A DNA stretch of 64,000 bases from Podocnemis expansa (lineage: Eukaryota; Chordata; Testudines; Podocnemididae): the NCBI GenBank assembly GCA_007922195.1, contig ML681963.1:138421298-138485297 (forward strand), read 5' to 3'. Made by a program: the position numbers and the translations under genes. This document shows positions 1 to 13,500 of the stretch, piece by piece (position 1 is the first letter of the stretch; each line of letters starts with the position of its first letter). Below the pieces are notes generated by a model. The model worked only from the letters and a program-made list of their open reading frames with translations. It searched no databases and had not been told where the DNA came from.

Positions 1-404
1 AAATTGTGATGATAATATTTACTCTGACAGTTGCAGCTATCTTTTAATATGTATGTATTTGAATGCATGTCCTCAACCAAATAACAATACTGCCAACCCC
101 AATCATTCAAAAATCATCAGGTAAGCTTCCAGAATTTATGATAAACTTAAAAATCACAATATTTTGGAAAATAATAAAATTTGGGGAATTTTCTTTTTTT
201 ATAACTTCTGGGCCTTGAGATTTTAGGAAGGAGTCACACTTACAGCAAGAAATCTTCAGCTTGCATAATAAGAACTAGGAATAAAGCTTAAGAAAAGCAA
301 AGCTTCTCTTATAACTACCTGACTGGAGGGACCATGGCTTTAAGAAACACATCATATATTGTGAAATTCACAAGAGTTGGCAACTTTGCAACAATAGCCC
401 CACT

Positions 405-1500
405 GCATAGAATCATAGGAACGTGACTTTAAGAGACCTGAAGATGTAAGTCCAGCCCCTCACATTGAGGCAGAGACACTTCAAAGAGAAACAGCTGAAC
501 TCGAATTAATATGCAAGCTAAATTCTGTGAAAGCAGGACTTAATCGAGACTATGGGTTCTTTACAAAGGGTAATTTGACTTCAGGCTTCCCATAGTTTGA
601 GCCTGTAAACTGCTCTGATTTGCTGTTACTTTATGACCTGATCCTATGTTTTACACCCCCTTGCATTTAGTTTCATTCCTTTCTGTAAGTTCACCCATCT
701 TCAAAGCATCTGAGGAAGTGGGATCTTCTCCCACGAAAGCTCATGCAAAAAATAAATCTGTTAGTCTTCAAGTGCCACACAACTCCTTGTTGTTTTTTTT
801 ACAAGTAAATCCAGACATCCTCACTCTTAAAAAACTTACAATTATGAGGATTCCACAACCTTCCTTTAAAGCCTATTCCAGAATTTAATCACCCTTATAG
901 TTAGAAAGGTTTTCCTAATCGCTAATCTAAATCCCATCATTCCTTGTTTTACCTTTAGTGGACCTGGCAAAACATTAATCACCTCTCTATAACAGTCCTT
1001 AACATATTTGAAGACTGTTATCAGTTCCCCCTCAGGCTTCTCCTCTAAAAACTAAACATGATCGGTTTTTTAAACCTTGCCATATAGTTTGGCTTTTCTA
1101 AGACTCTTTTTTCCCCATTTTTAGTAGCTCTTCTCTGGAGTCTCTCCAGTTTGTCCACATCTTTTCCAAAGTGTGGTGTTCAAAACTGGACATAGCACTC
1201 CAGCCAGCTAAGGCATCACCAGAACCGAATACAGCAGGATAATTACCTCCTGTATGACACTCTTGTTAATAGACAATTGACTCATGTTCAGTTTGTGATC
1301 CACTATAACCCCAGATCCTTTTCATCAGCAAAACCATCTAGTCAGAGAGTCCCTGTTTTGTAGCTGTGCATTTGATAGAACTTCTTAAGAGAAGTGATTT
1401 GCACTTAACTTTTATTGAATTTCATCTTGACTCCAGACAACCCTACAATTTGTCAACGTCACTTTGAATTCTAAGCCTGTCCTCCAAAGTGCACATATGC
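405..1500 (-). mobile_element. CR1 LINE 3' fragment, split by a Penelope-like copy
   Basis: The antisense CR1 tail starts near 407 (TAGAATCATAGG) and is recognisable by the typical order of motifs: TTCCACAACCTTCC, GTTAGAAAGGTTTTCCTAAT, CTCTTCTCTGGAGTCTCTCC, GTGTGGTGTTCAAAACTGGA and CACTATAACCCCAGATCC. It is interrupted at about 500-808 by sequence from a Penelope-like element, so that insertion is younger. Only the 3' region is present and there is no intact reverse transcriptase. Confidence 0.8.
505..808 (+). mobile_element. Penelope-like element 3' end (endonuclease tail plus pLTR)
   Basis: The segment begins with a short coding remnant reading G-L-N-R-D-Y-G-F-F (about 533-560), the conserved end of the Penelope-type GIY-YIG endonuclease. 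The pLTR-type tail follows, with CACGAAAGCTCATGC, AATAAATCTGTTAGTC and GTGCCACACAACTCCTTG. The same tail occurs at 9400, 25430-25545, 26548-27219 and 61057-61245. It is inserted within an older CR1 fragment. Confidence 0.65.
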
Positions 1501-1616
1501 ACAAATGCTGACCATGCACAAGGTACAAGTCCTAGCTACATACACACTACTGCTCTGTCAGCATTCTGCTGACTACTGAAGCACAGAAGATACCAAGAGC
1601 CACTAGAGGACTCATA

Positions 1617-1996
1617 GGCTATGTCCGCATATACATCATTATTTCGAAATAAGTTATTTCAAATTAAGAAAATGTTAATTCGAATTAAGGGAAAGCCTGC
1701 TATTGAAACGGCTGTTATTTCAAGGCCATTTGGACATGTTGTTTTGAAACAGTTGTTTCGAAACAATGGTATTGTTTCAAAACAACATGTCCAAACAGCC
1801 TTATTTCGAAATAGCCATTTCGAAATAACAGCCATTTTGAAATGAACGGGGTTTAAGCTGTTTTGAAATGACGGTTCTTATTTTGAAATGACAGAGCCCG
1901 TCATTTCAAAATAAGAAAATGTTGTGTGGACCTAATCTTTTTTATTTTGAAATAACCAGTGTTATTTCGAAATAAAAGAGATGTGTGGACATACCC
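1617..1996. mobile_element. TIR element, AT-rich palindromic type (E1)
   Basis: Starts GGCTATGTCCGCATA and ends TGTGTGGACATACCC, giving imperfect terminal inverted repeats. The interior is built from many copies of TTTCGAAATAA and TTTTGAAAT in both orientations, so the whole 380 bp can fold back. There is no coding capacity. It belongs with the other GG(C/G)TATGTC-ended elements of this window but lacks the GC-rich core. No convincing target-site duplication is visible. Confidence 0.75.
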
Positions 1997-2789
1997 GTCA
2001 ACTGTTTAAAGGGATACTACTCGGGTCCAGTTCTGCTGAAAATTGCACCCAACTAGAGTCAAAGGGGTTGCACAATGGATGGAAAAATTTGGCTGACTTT
2101 AGAGCAAATGCAGATATTACAAAGGTTATACAGTATAGACAAGTATATAAAGGATTCAAAAAGCATTTGAATAATATAACTCAGGCTTTATCAAACTTCA
2201 ATCCTACAAATATGTATATAGAATGCAGCCAATGAGTCCACATGGTGTGAGAGCAGCTACTGACAAACTGGCTGGTTGCAGGGTCACATTTACACAAATT
2301 TAAGGCAAAAGTGTCTTAACTATTTCTACGCTGCTTTGCACCCCAGAGGCCAGTGCTATCATTCTGATGACACTAAAAAACACTGCCACATTCCATGGAA
2401 GTTTTGGGAAGATCCATTCAGAGGGCTAATAATGTTTTTATATATGAGAGATTTGTAGTCCAAACACAGTAACAAATAAAGTAGAAGTGTAATCAGTGAA
2501 AGGTGTGGTTCATGAAGCCAGTGTGCATTCTAAGTCTGAGTGAAACTTTCTGTGATAATCTTTCAGCCTCAGGGTCCCCACCCGTAAAACGTGGGGAGGA
2601 TTAATAAGTGTTTAGAATGTGCTGTTAAAAAACTTGAGCATTGTTAATAGCTAAAGAAAGTGCATTTATGGTCCTGTTACCAACTTTGCCCACCAACTCG
2701 GGGTATGCTCATTTATTAGGGTTGCTTTCCTTTGGGGAAGATGGTAATTCTATTAATGTGCTGCTTGTGTCACTTGTGTTTCTATATAG
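1997..2789. other. No recognised feature
   Basis: Unique-looking sequence with only short shadow frames. I see no exon, RNA gene or repeat family that I recognise. Confidence 0.5.
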
Positions 2790-4000
2790 GTGCGTCTGAG
2801 CAGACTGGGTCTATCAGCACTCTCAGCTGATCCCTTATGTGTCCCTGAATTCAGTAGACTGGGTCACACAGCACTTCTCAGCTGTCACCCTTATATGCCC
2901 CTGGAGTCAATCAGGCTAATAGCCCCATCCATAAGCAAACCTTACAGGGTTGTGGGCATCACAGGGATCTTTGGCTAAGTAATAGAAGCGTTGCTGCAAA
3001 GCGATAGAAAGAAACCAAGACCACAAAGGAGAGGGAATGATGTCTTAAAAGAGTCTGGAAACTGGCTTGATAACAAAAGGCATTTTATTGCTACGTATCT
3101 AAAACTTGCAATAATAATAATTACAAAAGGAGAGAATACCCCAAAATACCCAGTTACAGCATTGATAAACATACAAGGAAAGAAAAACACCCAGCTACAA
3201 TATTACCTAGATTGTACTGAATCAGGCCTAGAGAGAGAGACATAATTAACAAAAAGGGAAAGAGAGAAGTTGTGGGGGAGGGTCTCACCACTCCCTGTAG
3301 CAGAAAGGTTTCCAAGTTGTGCAGATCAGGGTCAGAGGCTGGATGGAAACAAAGCTCCCACAGCAATCAGCAAATAAGAAGAAAAGCCAAATCCCAGTGG
3401 AAATGATACAGCTTTATATCCAAGCACCAGGACTCAGGACTCAATCCAGACTCACACAGGATTCAGACAGGATCGAATCAGGACTTGCATAGGACACATA
3501 CTGCTGTGTCATTGGATGTGGGTAAAGGTTTTTTTATAAGGCCTTGTTTAAGTGGCCAATACACATTCCTGGCTGGGTGTAATGGTTCAGAGACGCTCAC
3601 AATACAATCAGGCAGACTCAGTATTTTGGGTCTCAAGTATCATGGCTGTGACTAGAATGGTCTGATAATTGCTGAGTTTGTTCATGTTGGTCTGAGATTC
3701 CCCATCAGGCAATGCTTCCCTGCTTCTTCAATCCCAGGGTTCAGTGCAGTTCTTGCTTTGGAGCCTGGCTCTCCATAGTCAATGCAAATGAAGCTCCATT
3801 AACTGTGCTGATGGCTTTTGGATATGAGTAGATAAGGCTGTCTCCCATTTCCTACTGTTTTTGGTTTTCAGTTTAAGCGGAGGTTGGGGGATGGGGGGGG
3901 GGAGAGGCACAGAGCTAACAGGTAACAGTCCATGCACAGTAAGGTAAATTCAGTCACTTTCTTCTTAGCAGTTCAACAGCTGGTCCTTGCTCTAAGGGCT
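2790..4000 (-). mobile_element. Probable LTR (solo or fragment)
   Basis: Read on the minus strand, the region has an LTR-like layout: a TATAAAGCTG box (plus coordinates about 3410-3420) and, about 330 bp downstream, AATAAAATGCC (about 3080-3090), followed by a segment with a two-copy tandem repeat of about 58 bp (2799-2852 and 2855-2911, sharing AGACTGGGTC). The borders are not defined and no gag or pol frame is attached, so this is a tentative call from promoter and poly(A) spacing only. Confidence 0.4.
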
Positions 4001-7000
4001 AAGTGTTGCAGATAATTTGTGTATTATTGCGAAATTAGATTTTGCAGCCAATAGTTCATTTCTTTTTAGAAGGTTGCTGTTCCTATTGATCATTTTGGGA
4101 TTCAGTGATCAAGACATCTCTTCAGAGAATGGAATGGGTTTTATTTTCTTTCTGTTTTTCTTAATAAAGTCAAAGTTGAGCATGGAAAAAATACAGATTG
4201 TTGTTTAGTGACTCACAGCTACTTCAAAACAATGCTGTATAAAGCTTGCATTCATGACAGATCCAAATTCCTTGAAGAGCTCTAAGGCAACTTAACTATT
4301 CCTTTCACTGTGTTCCAGCACTATTTGCTCAACAAACACTTTAGCCCTAACAGAGGGACAACAGTAGGTGAATGATCATGAAACACAAATCCAATCTGCG
4401 AAAAGCTAAGCACTGATGAAATTGTGACATTGAGTCACATGCTCCAACCAATATGTTCCTGGTCTTTACAAAACTGGGGGGGGGGGGTGATCCAGCCCTT
4501 CATTAATGAAAGGCCAAGCATATGCCTAATTTACTCCATGATTGGTGAAAACTACAGTAGCAAGCATGTGTGGAGGATTCCAACCTCATGAAACTAAGGT
4601 TTAGTTCAAGAGGACGTTATTTTAGCTACTTTGACAGTCTTTCTTTGATGTACCGGTAGCTCAGTTCTGACCTGAAAGCTCAGCCCAGCATTTCTGTTTC
4701 CTGTGACAGACAAAGGAGTTGACACAAAATGTCAACCAAAGCCTGAACCTAAGGCTTCAATTTTTTAAGCCCCCCCCCCAAAAGCAGTTAGACTCTTTAC
4801 ACTTTTAAAAATTTCACAGCCTATCATGTAAACATATTGTTCTAATGTGGTTTTTTGTCCAGAGGAGTCAAGGTTACAGTGAAGCGAAATCAATTTTGTT
4901 GCCAGAGTTTCATGCTAATGTCAGTCAGTAGCACTCACACTAGTTTTATCCATGCCTTGCTAACAGCCAAATTCTTCCCTGAAGTGAGAAAAGCATCCCT
5001 TCACCTTTTGTGGGAATATGTAGTGGAAATTCTGAAACTCTGACTTAACTGTCCCCATGGAGAGAACTGGCATGCGTGCTCCTTCTGGTCTCCCTGCTTG
5101 AGCAAATGTTCCTGTTAGAATGGCATGCAGGCAGTGGAGATTAATACTAGTGAAAGTTGCACTAAATTCCCACACAGAGCCATTGAGGGTGGGAGCTGGG
5201 AGGAGCTTGCTACAGAAAGGATTCTTTCTTCCAACTCACATAATAAAGTTGTGGTGATGGACCCTGTCACAAGGGCAGGGACACTAAAATGCTCCCTTCC
5301 AATGGCCTTACCACACTGCTTCATTGCAGCCCACTGCCCAGATGCTGCCCAAGAGTAGGGTCCCTTTGATTTTTTTCATCATTACTCCTCTATAGACATG
5401 CGTCAGTTAGAGCACTCATCAAAAACAGGAGGGAGTGATGGGATTTGTTAATTCCTCACCTGAGGTGACTGGAAGAAGTTACAGGATGTTTATCTGGTAC
5501 ATTTGTTCTTCTGTGAAGAACAAACAAAAGCCAGAAGAGAATGGTTGGCTTGGAGCACGAGTGGCTTTCACCTTGAGTAAATGGAGTAAAAGTGTTTTCA
5601 TTGTACATGACCAAACTAGATCATGTCCAGGGCTCTAGCTTTGGAGGCTAGTAAAATCTAGCAACCACCCACATATCATTAACTACTTCCAGTTCTCAGG
5701 TGACTTATTTCCAGTGGTGACCATATTCTGTTTCATTCAGGGTGGTTTTTGACCGAAAGGTGGCCTGTGTCATTTTGTAGTTGCCATTTGTTCACAACCC
5801 TACACAATTTCACACTATTCTCATGCAATATTTATTTCACAGTAGTGGCCAAAGGTCCAGATCAAGGCCACATTAAGCAAGGCACTGTACAAACAGAGAG
5901 GTAAATGTAAGCCTTGCCCAACAGTCTTAATATCTAAGATTGGCGGTCTCTGTTCATAAGAAGCCTAGACCTGGAATGGGAGGTGGGGGTGCGGGAAGTT
6001 TGTGTGCTTCACAGATCAGCATGGTGGTGCATTGGTGGGGTGCATGTAGAAGAAGAGACGGGGTTGGAACACCAGCAGATGCTGGAAGTTTGGACTCAAT
6101 TGGAATAGCAGAAATGAGGGTGGAGAAGGAATGGAACAACACAGGGTACTGCAGATCACAACTATTGTACATTAGTGGGGCTGTATCCTTAGCTGGCTTT
6201 AAGGATACAGGATTGTGTCATTAGCACAGGGAAAAAAGGTCTTAGCGTAGGCCAAGATATGGTTCATTCTACCTGAGTGACTACACAGAATGGTATACTT
6301 CAGTACAGGATACCATTGTAGGGTTGCTCATCAGACGCTCTTTCTATGTAGAAGATTGACTATGTGAAGTGATATGAATGGTTGGCTATTTTAGGAGTGC
6401 TGTAGTAGGCGAAGCTCTTGTCTTGCACAAGCATTTACCAGACAGGAAGTCAAACCAATAAAAGGAGGCTGAGATAAGTGGTCTCCTCTGTAGCAAGAAG
6501 CCTGACTATAACACATCATCTGCTTCTCTGCTGAATGAATGAAATATTTGTGACACACTTGGGAGAATGCTATTCCCCAAGGCAGATGAGAGCAGTGTGT
6601 CTTTGCCAATCCATTTAATGCTTGAATCCAAAGTAGCCCTCTTCTGAGGAACTCTGCTAATTGCAGGAAGAGGCATATCAGTTACACTTGAATCAAATGT
6701 GGGTGTATTGCACATTCCATCCATCATCCAGTGTCATTAAGCCTGAGTGTCAATTATTTTCATGCATACTGCATGCTAAAAGACCACATTTCAGAACATG
6801 ATACTTTGCTAATTCAAAGCTAGCACTTGGCTGTGTTATTACTGCTTTTCCTGATACTGTGTCTTAGGCAGTTCCGCTTGTTTCTTTATCTGTGCACAGA
6901 TAAACACCTTCACATTTAAATTTCATTTACAACCAACAGAAGAATAAGCTTCCCTCCCTAAGAGGTTTTTTCCAGCTGGCTGACAAAGTCTCTTTTTGCT

Positions 7001-7200
7001 CTCAGTTATAGCAGGAGAGACCTGTGCAGAAACGATATTTGGATCCACATTCATCCATGGGCCGCAAACATGGTCCATGTAGATAAAGTAGATTACCACA
7101 GATCTGCAGGGCTTTATCAACTTGCTTTATCCTCCATGTCCAGAAAAGGGAGAGACCAAGCAAGTAGCAAGGCAGGCTTATCTTGCGGTTAAGACACTGA
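4001..7200. other. No gene; one old amniote repeat fragment
   Basis: No exon was recognised on either strand. 5846-5945 resembles an old interspersed repeat (GGCACTGTACAAACAGAG, followed by GCCTTGCCCAACAGTC). Related copies in the other orientation are at 59340-59430 and 61570-61690. Short homopolymers (C at about 4770, G at about 4480) are present. Confidence 0.45.
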
Positions 7201-7290
7201 ACTGTACTTTGGGTTCAGTTCTTAGGCCTGCCACAGGCTTGCTGTGTGACTTTTGGAAAGTCACTCCATCTTTTTGGGTACGTCTTCACA
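7195..7290 (+). repeat. MIR SINE fragment
   Basis: Carries the MIR core order GGGTTCAGTTCTTAGGCCTG, CTGTGTGACTTTTGG and AAGTCACTCCATC. It is short and diverged. Confidence 0.6.
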
Positions 7291-7405
7291 GGGATAAAAG
7301 ACCTGCTGTGCAGCAATAGCTGGCCTAGATCAGCTGACTTGGACTCACTGGGGCTCAGGCTGTGGGGCTAAAAATCTCTATATGCATGGACAGTTCTGAA
7401 CAGAA
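7277..7405. mobile_element. Fragment of a GGGTNYGTCTTCACA-type DNA element
   Basis: Contains GACTTGGACTCACTGGGG and CAGGCTGTGGGGCTAAAAA, shared with the elements at 22590-22806 and 45719-45972. It is non-coding and only one end is clear. Confidence 0.5.
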
Positions 7406-9395
7406 TGGCTTGTCATTTAATCTGTGTGAGGTCAGTTCCACAGTGGATGTTACGGCTTGCAACTATGGAAAGTTGTTGGTTTTTGTTTTGTTTTGTTTTT
7501 TAAATTAAGTAACAATCTCCCAAACTATTCTCACAAATCAGCCATCTGGCACATTATTTAAATAGTCTGGGTGTGCCATTGTGTAATCACTCCCACGGTC
7601 AGTCTGTTAGAAGGTAAGCTACAACTTACCTGGTGACTCATAACTGAACACATAATGATTAATTATGTTACAGCATGTCTGACTTCACAAAATGCTGTAA
7701 GTAGTAAAAGATCGACTAATGAGGTCAAACTTATGTTTTCTTTTACAAGATCTGTGATGGTTATGTGCTTCAGAGAAAGGGTACTTAATGACTCCACTAG
7801 AATCAGTGGGGCAGGAAACTGGTTGAGTGTTTGCTACAGTAATTTGGATTACGTCTACTACAAAGCAAGATCCAGTTCATAACGATAAGGCTGGGATGCA
7901 AATTTTATGCTAGCTAAATCCACCTGAGACATTTCTTGTTACTTGGCAGCATCTGATACTGGTCTCTTTTGCTCACAAGAGACCAGAGTTGATACCATAA
8001 ATCTGTTCCAATAAGGCAGTTCCTATGTACTTACGTAAAATTAGGTGCTCTGCCCTTACCATTCACCCCCAACAGTAATAATGGTACATAGTGAAGCTAC
8101 TGAATGTCTCTGTTTGCAGTCTGAATTTGCTCTCTCAACAGGACTCCATTCAAATGAGTAAAATACTCAAGTTTATGTCCAAGTCTACATGGATGGTGGT
8201 GAATTCACCACATCAGTTAGAACAGGAAATTGACCTGATAAGTCCATCCCTGAAAAAGAGTGGCATTGAGTTAAATGGAGGGCATTTCTCTTTGACTCAG
8301 CGCAGTGGAGTCACCTCGGCAAATAGGCATAAAGCAGTCGAAGGGAGATACGCAGGTTATTTTATGTAACTTTATCTCCCTTCAACTGCCACTGAAAATC
8401 ACGGTGAGTGTAGACTAGTTCTATGTCTTCTCTTTAAAAAAAAGAAAGCCAACCAACCAATTGTACTTTGTACTAAGACAGATATCTGAAGGTAAAATCC
8501 TAGTGGAGACAAAGTATGGGTAGTTTTACCCTGATGTAGCTAATCGAGGTCATTCTCAAGTGTGGGGAGACGTAAGAATGATGAAAACTACCTGTGCTTG
8601 GTCTCCACTGAAATTTTGCAATGAGACTGCTAGCCTGCTAATAAAACGGTTTGGGGCAGCAAAAACATAGCCTTAGAAGTGTTTTCAGCAGATGACTCCA
8701 TTTCAGCTTTACCTCTGAAGCAGGCACTTGAATAAGAAGAGTGAGTCATTTAGTTGAAATAAGTAGAAGAGTGCAACCATTAATTAAAATGTAAGGCTTG
8801 CTTTCTTTATGTGCTAGCCACGAAGGACCTTTCTGTTACTATATTTACAGACCTTTTCCAGCTAGGCATTTTGTTTGTCTGATTCCACAACAATGATAGC
8901 TATTGTATATTAAATACGTTCAAAAAGCAGGTTGCTCTGGATTTGACATTTATGAGCTTAGCCAACTGACAAACAGACATTACTCTTCCCCTGTTGGTAG
9001 TACGAACACTTGCTTTTCGATGAAAGGTTAAAATCTTCAGATGGAATCTTTTCCTTTGGCCTTACTACCATAATAAAATAATGAAACTGGACCTAAACCA
9101 TGCTAATTTTATCCATGTACAGTAAGTACACACATGCACTGAAGTTATCTGCTACTGCTCGTAGGGAGCCATGTGAGAAAAGATTTAGCAAAGTCCACAG
9201 AAATCAAAAGTGTGATGGCATGATTGCTGCATGTTGTTGCTCTATTTTTAAGTGGATTTCAGTGCTGCCATGGAAATTAACTATCCACAGAACAGACAAA
9301 TTGGGCAATGGCACTGCAATCTTTCCTTCAACCGGACTGTCAATGCACATTACCTCTCAGCTGGAGGTACAGCATCTAGGGGAAAGGAGACTCAC
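7406..9395. other. No recognised feature
   Basis: Moderately AT-rich sequence with only short frames of no recognisable similarity. Confidence 0.45.
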
Positions 9396-9490
9396 TCATT
9401 CTCTCCAGCAAGACTAGACTTTAAGGGTGCCACACAACTCCTTGTTGGTTTGCTGAACTAGACTAACACAGCTACCCCTTTGGAACCACA
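9395..9490 (+). mobile_element. Penelope-like pLTR 3' end
   Basis: GTGCCACACAACTCCTTG followed by GACTAACACAGCTACC, the end of the same pLTR-like tail seen at 808 and 27219. It is a fragment without coding sequence. Confidence 0.6.
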
Positions 9491-10054
9491 CTCATTCTCT
9501 ATAGTCTATTCAGTCCTTTGCCTCTCTACTGAGACCACCCACAGTTAATATGATCAGCATCATGCTGTTCTACTATATACACCAGGACTTGCCAGTCTTT
9601 TTCATCCTAACAGGGAGACTGCCTCATGGACAACCTCCTGTCTCATTGCCATTCTGAAGGGGCTATCTCCTATCCCATTCATGATCAAATGACATTCTTA
9701 TAGCAACTGCAATTCCTTACATGGAAAAGTGAAATTGCTCTTTTTGCCAACGTGCATGTATTTGGAAATTTGACTCTAGTAGACCCAAGACCCTGGAGCA
9801 AGTACAACTGTACAGATTTGAAGAGAGAAGTGGCTGCCAAATAATACAAGGATGTCAGGGATCTCCAGGCTGACTTTCCCCCAATGAATTTTATGTGATA
9901 AAATCTAAGAAGAATAAGTGATGGAGCCCACACCATCTCATCCCAGACTGATATTTTCAGGGAACCTTTCTTCCCAGCAATAAATACAAAATCATTTCCT
10001 TTCTTAGATATATTGGATACTTATACAGCCCCCAGAAGAATAATCAAAATCCTG

Positions 10055-10375
10055 GGCTAGAACAGAGCTTGAGAGGTCATCTAGTCCAGTCCCTGTGCTG
10101 AGGCAGGATGAAGTAAGCTTTTGACTACACTTAACAGGGGTTAACCCAACCTGTTCATAAAACATCCAGTGAGGACATCCCACAATCTCCTTTGGAAGCA
10201 TATTCCAGATCTTAACTATCTACCCCCCTAGTTAGAAGATTTCTCCTCATATCTAAGTTACATCTCCTTTCCTACAGATTAACCTACCACTTTTTATTTT
10301 ACCTTTGGCAGACCCAGAGGACAACTGATGATGACCCCCTCTTTATAACAGCCCTTAACATATTCGAGGTAACTG
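10055..10375 (-). mobile_element. CR1 LINE 3' fragment
   Basis: Antisense CR1 tail: GAGAGGTCATCTAGTCCAG, GGACATCCCACAATCTCC, TAGTTAGAAGATTTCTCC, and the typical end near CAGCCCTTAACATATTCG. It has no ORF. Confidence 0.8.
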
Positions 10376-10399
10376 ACAACCTTGCATTCTTTAATGTCT

Positions 10400-10560
10400 T
10401 TATCCTCATAACATTCCCATGAGGTACAGAAGTGCTATTATTCCCCACTTTATAGATAGGGAACTGAGGCACAAAAAGCTAAATGACTTGCCCAATGTCA
10501 CATAGTAAGTCTCTGACGGAACAAGTTGAACCTAGATATACAAAGTTCTATTCTTGTGCT
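10400..10560 (-). repeat. MIR SINE fragment
   Basis: Reverse-orientation MIR core: CCCCACTTTATAGATAGGG, AACTGAGGCACAAAAAGC and TGACTTGCCCAATGTCAC. Confidence 0.7.
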
Positions 10561-13500
10561 CTAATGTGCCTTCCTCTCTATTCCTTTCTTTCCTTCAGCA
10601 AAACCTATTTTAGATGCTCACCCAGCCTCAAAGCTAATAGAGTGCATGCATTTAATGGTTAAAGTTTTGTAACATAGCTGTAATGTAAAGTCTTCAGGAA
10701 GCAGTTATAGGGAGTTATTCTTAATAAGGCTCCTCTTTCAGAATCTCTCATTCATTCTTCTGGGGTGCAGTTGAAGAATGAATTTTCTCTCAAGTCTAAA
10801 AGGATCCCCAAGGGAGTCTCAGGGACTGTTGCAACCACTGGGAAGCCCTGCACCCCTGCATCCCACAAATCTCTGCTTTTTGCCCGAGCCAGTCCTACAA
10901 ATATTAAGAGTATATGCTAAAAATGGCTTAAGACACCAGCTGACTATAAACCTCTCCAGTCCTGAAGAGCACTCCTTCACCCCATGCATTTGTGGAAGAC
11001 AAGGAGTCACCAAGCTCAGGTTACACTATGTGACAGAGGCTCAGCAACCTGAAGGACTGGGCTTGAAGTCAATTGGAGTTGAGGGTGCTCAAGCACTTTA
11101 CAAAATCTGGCACTGTGACAGCAGACTAGTCTTCCTGTTAGAGCCACAAGAGGAGAGCTCCCCCTGGCAGACACCCAAGTCATACAGAGTGGGTGTGACA
11201 TTAATCAGTGTCAAGACAATACTAGAATTTATCCCAGCAGTTCCTCTTTAATAAATCATCAGTTAGCAGCAGGAGATGAGGTGTCTAGGAGAAAGGTACA
11301 GTGGTGTAAGTTTAATATCAACAAGATTATCTCTAGATTTAATTATAGCTAGTATTTAAACTGGTTTCAGACAGACAAAGGCACTTTTGTACAAACCAAA
11401 CATCAATTAAATGAAACAAACAGCATTTCCAGCTATGGTAGATCACTTCTTAAAGCAAAATGCTACAGCATTTAGGAGCAAGAGGTTACACAACAGGCTA
11501 TTTTACCCTTGTTTTAAATTAGTGTAATGTTTGCACTGAATTCATTTAATAGATCTACTACTTACTTGTTAAGTGAAAACATTATACAAAAATGAACCTT
11601 ACAGAAAGATCGTCCGCCACCTGGCAATAGAATTAATCCAGAAGGAATCTGAAAAACAGCTGCCTAGAAGTTCAGCCGGCAGTGGTCCAGACGACATTCA
11701 CAGAAATAAAACAAAGCTACCAAAATATGTCAGTGGGGGAGGCAAGTTAAGCATGGAACCCTGTTAAGTGGACAAGAGAACAGTCTCCTGATGAGATAAA
11801 AAGAAAGAGCACTTTCTGTAGGTCAGAGCTAATGTGAATAAGAGAGCTGCATAATTCAAAGAGCAGTGTGGCTGTTGTATACTGGTGGGAATATAAAGAT
11901 AATTGCTACTCCTTGTGCCCCTTTCTTCATTGCCCTAGCCAGCTATGTTGGCATGAAGGGGCTATAAGGTGGCTGAAAGGTCCCCACCTCAGGGAATTGC
12001 CACAGCACAGATGACTCCCATCATCTGGCACAGAGCAAGCTCTGCACTGCCTTCAGGGCAGTTCTAGGCACAAGATGCTGCTTGTGTAGCCTGGAGGTAA
12101 AAGCAGCATGTCAGGGGCAGGGAGAGAAGTGGCCAGGATAGATATGTACCCTAGCAATTCTGTATCTCAGCAAGGGACTGCTAAAGCAGTAGGATGATTT
12201 AGCTATGCTAGCTTGCGCCACAAGTGTCACTGGCTTCCACAGCTGCTGAATGGGAGAGGTGACAGCTTGTTCCCCTCTGTTTCTGCAAGGCACATGAATC
12301 TGTCTTTATATCACAGAGAAGAATCCCCCTGATTAAGAGGCTGCATCCACTAGAAATCCCAATCATTCATACTGGGTGCAAGAAAAAAAAGAACAAACTG
12401 GAACTGACTGAGCAGGACAAGTCTTGACATGTTTATTTCCCCCTCCCTGATAGGTCCAGACTCCACAGCAACATTAATTGCAATTATATCCTCATTCCTC
12501 AGACCAAGATAAAGTTCAAAGTGAGGAGAAAATCCTTTTATAGTCATTCACTGCATAGCCACAGCCTTGAAACGGAACTGAAACCATTCCAAGAGATAAG
12601 GTGATGGTGGAAATTAAACCATCCACTCCAACTATTCTTTAGCCGCACAGAAATAAAAGTTCTGCTTCAGACATTTCACACTGTATTCAAGATAATGTGT
12701 TAGCCCTTTCAACGACTCTGAAGTGGGAGGTATATTTAATTTATGGCTCCCCATCAAAGTTTGCAACTACTTTCTCCCACTACAGTACAGCACACAGTAC
12801 CACAACATTGCCCCCAATGGCCACAGAAAGAATATTGGCCTTATCATATGGCTAGATGGTATTCTTGAAAGATCCAATTCGGCTTTGGTATATAATTTAA
12901 CAACGAAGATTAGGTGTTGTTAATCTTGGCCTGAGATGCTGTGGAGATAAATACCACAGAATATCCACAAAAATGTGAATTATCAATAAAACATACCAAA
13001 AATTGAGTTATTGTTCCGTTCACTTCTATTAAAAGGTGCTGGCCTATTTTGACCTCTGTGGAGGGGTAGGTCCAACCCACAAACAACAGTGACCTTCTCA
13101 GATAGAAGGGCAGAAGAGATGCAAAGACACCGATCAACTAGTGGAGAAATAAAATGAAGGCTGAGTGTAATAAAAGCCATCCAGAGGGGGGCACCAAGCA
13201 GAGAACTCTTTGAAAGGTACTAGACAACTTTCTAAGAGTGGATACAGTAGCACCACAAGGGATCAGGTAACAAAAACAAAACATAAAATTCCCTGTCAAG
13301 GACCAATTAGATAACAGGTAACAAACAAACAAACAGGAATAGGGGTGAGACCACATGTTACAAACAAAGAGATACAAAGGAGACAGTAGGCAGACAGTCC
13401 CTTGGAAGTTATTTGCCTATTTAAATCCCAGAATGGTGGGATGGATGGAGCTCACCAGTACAATAGAGGCTTAACAGAGGAGTTAACTGATCGTGGAGAA

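Noticed and set aside
10778..11251. 157-codon plus-strand frame starting MNFLSSLKG
   Set aside because: No recognisable domain or conserved peptide; part resembles an old repeat (GAAGTCAATTGGAGTTGAGG).
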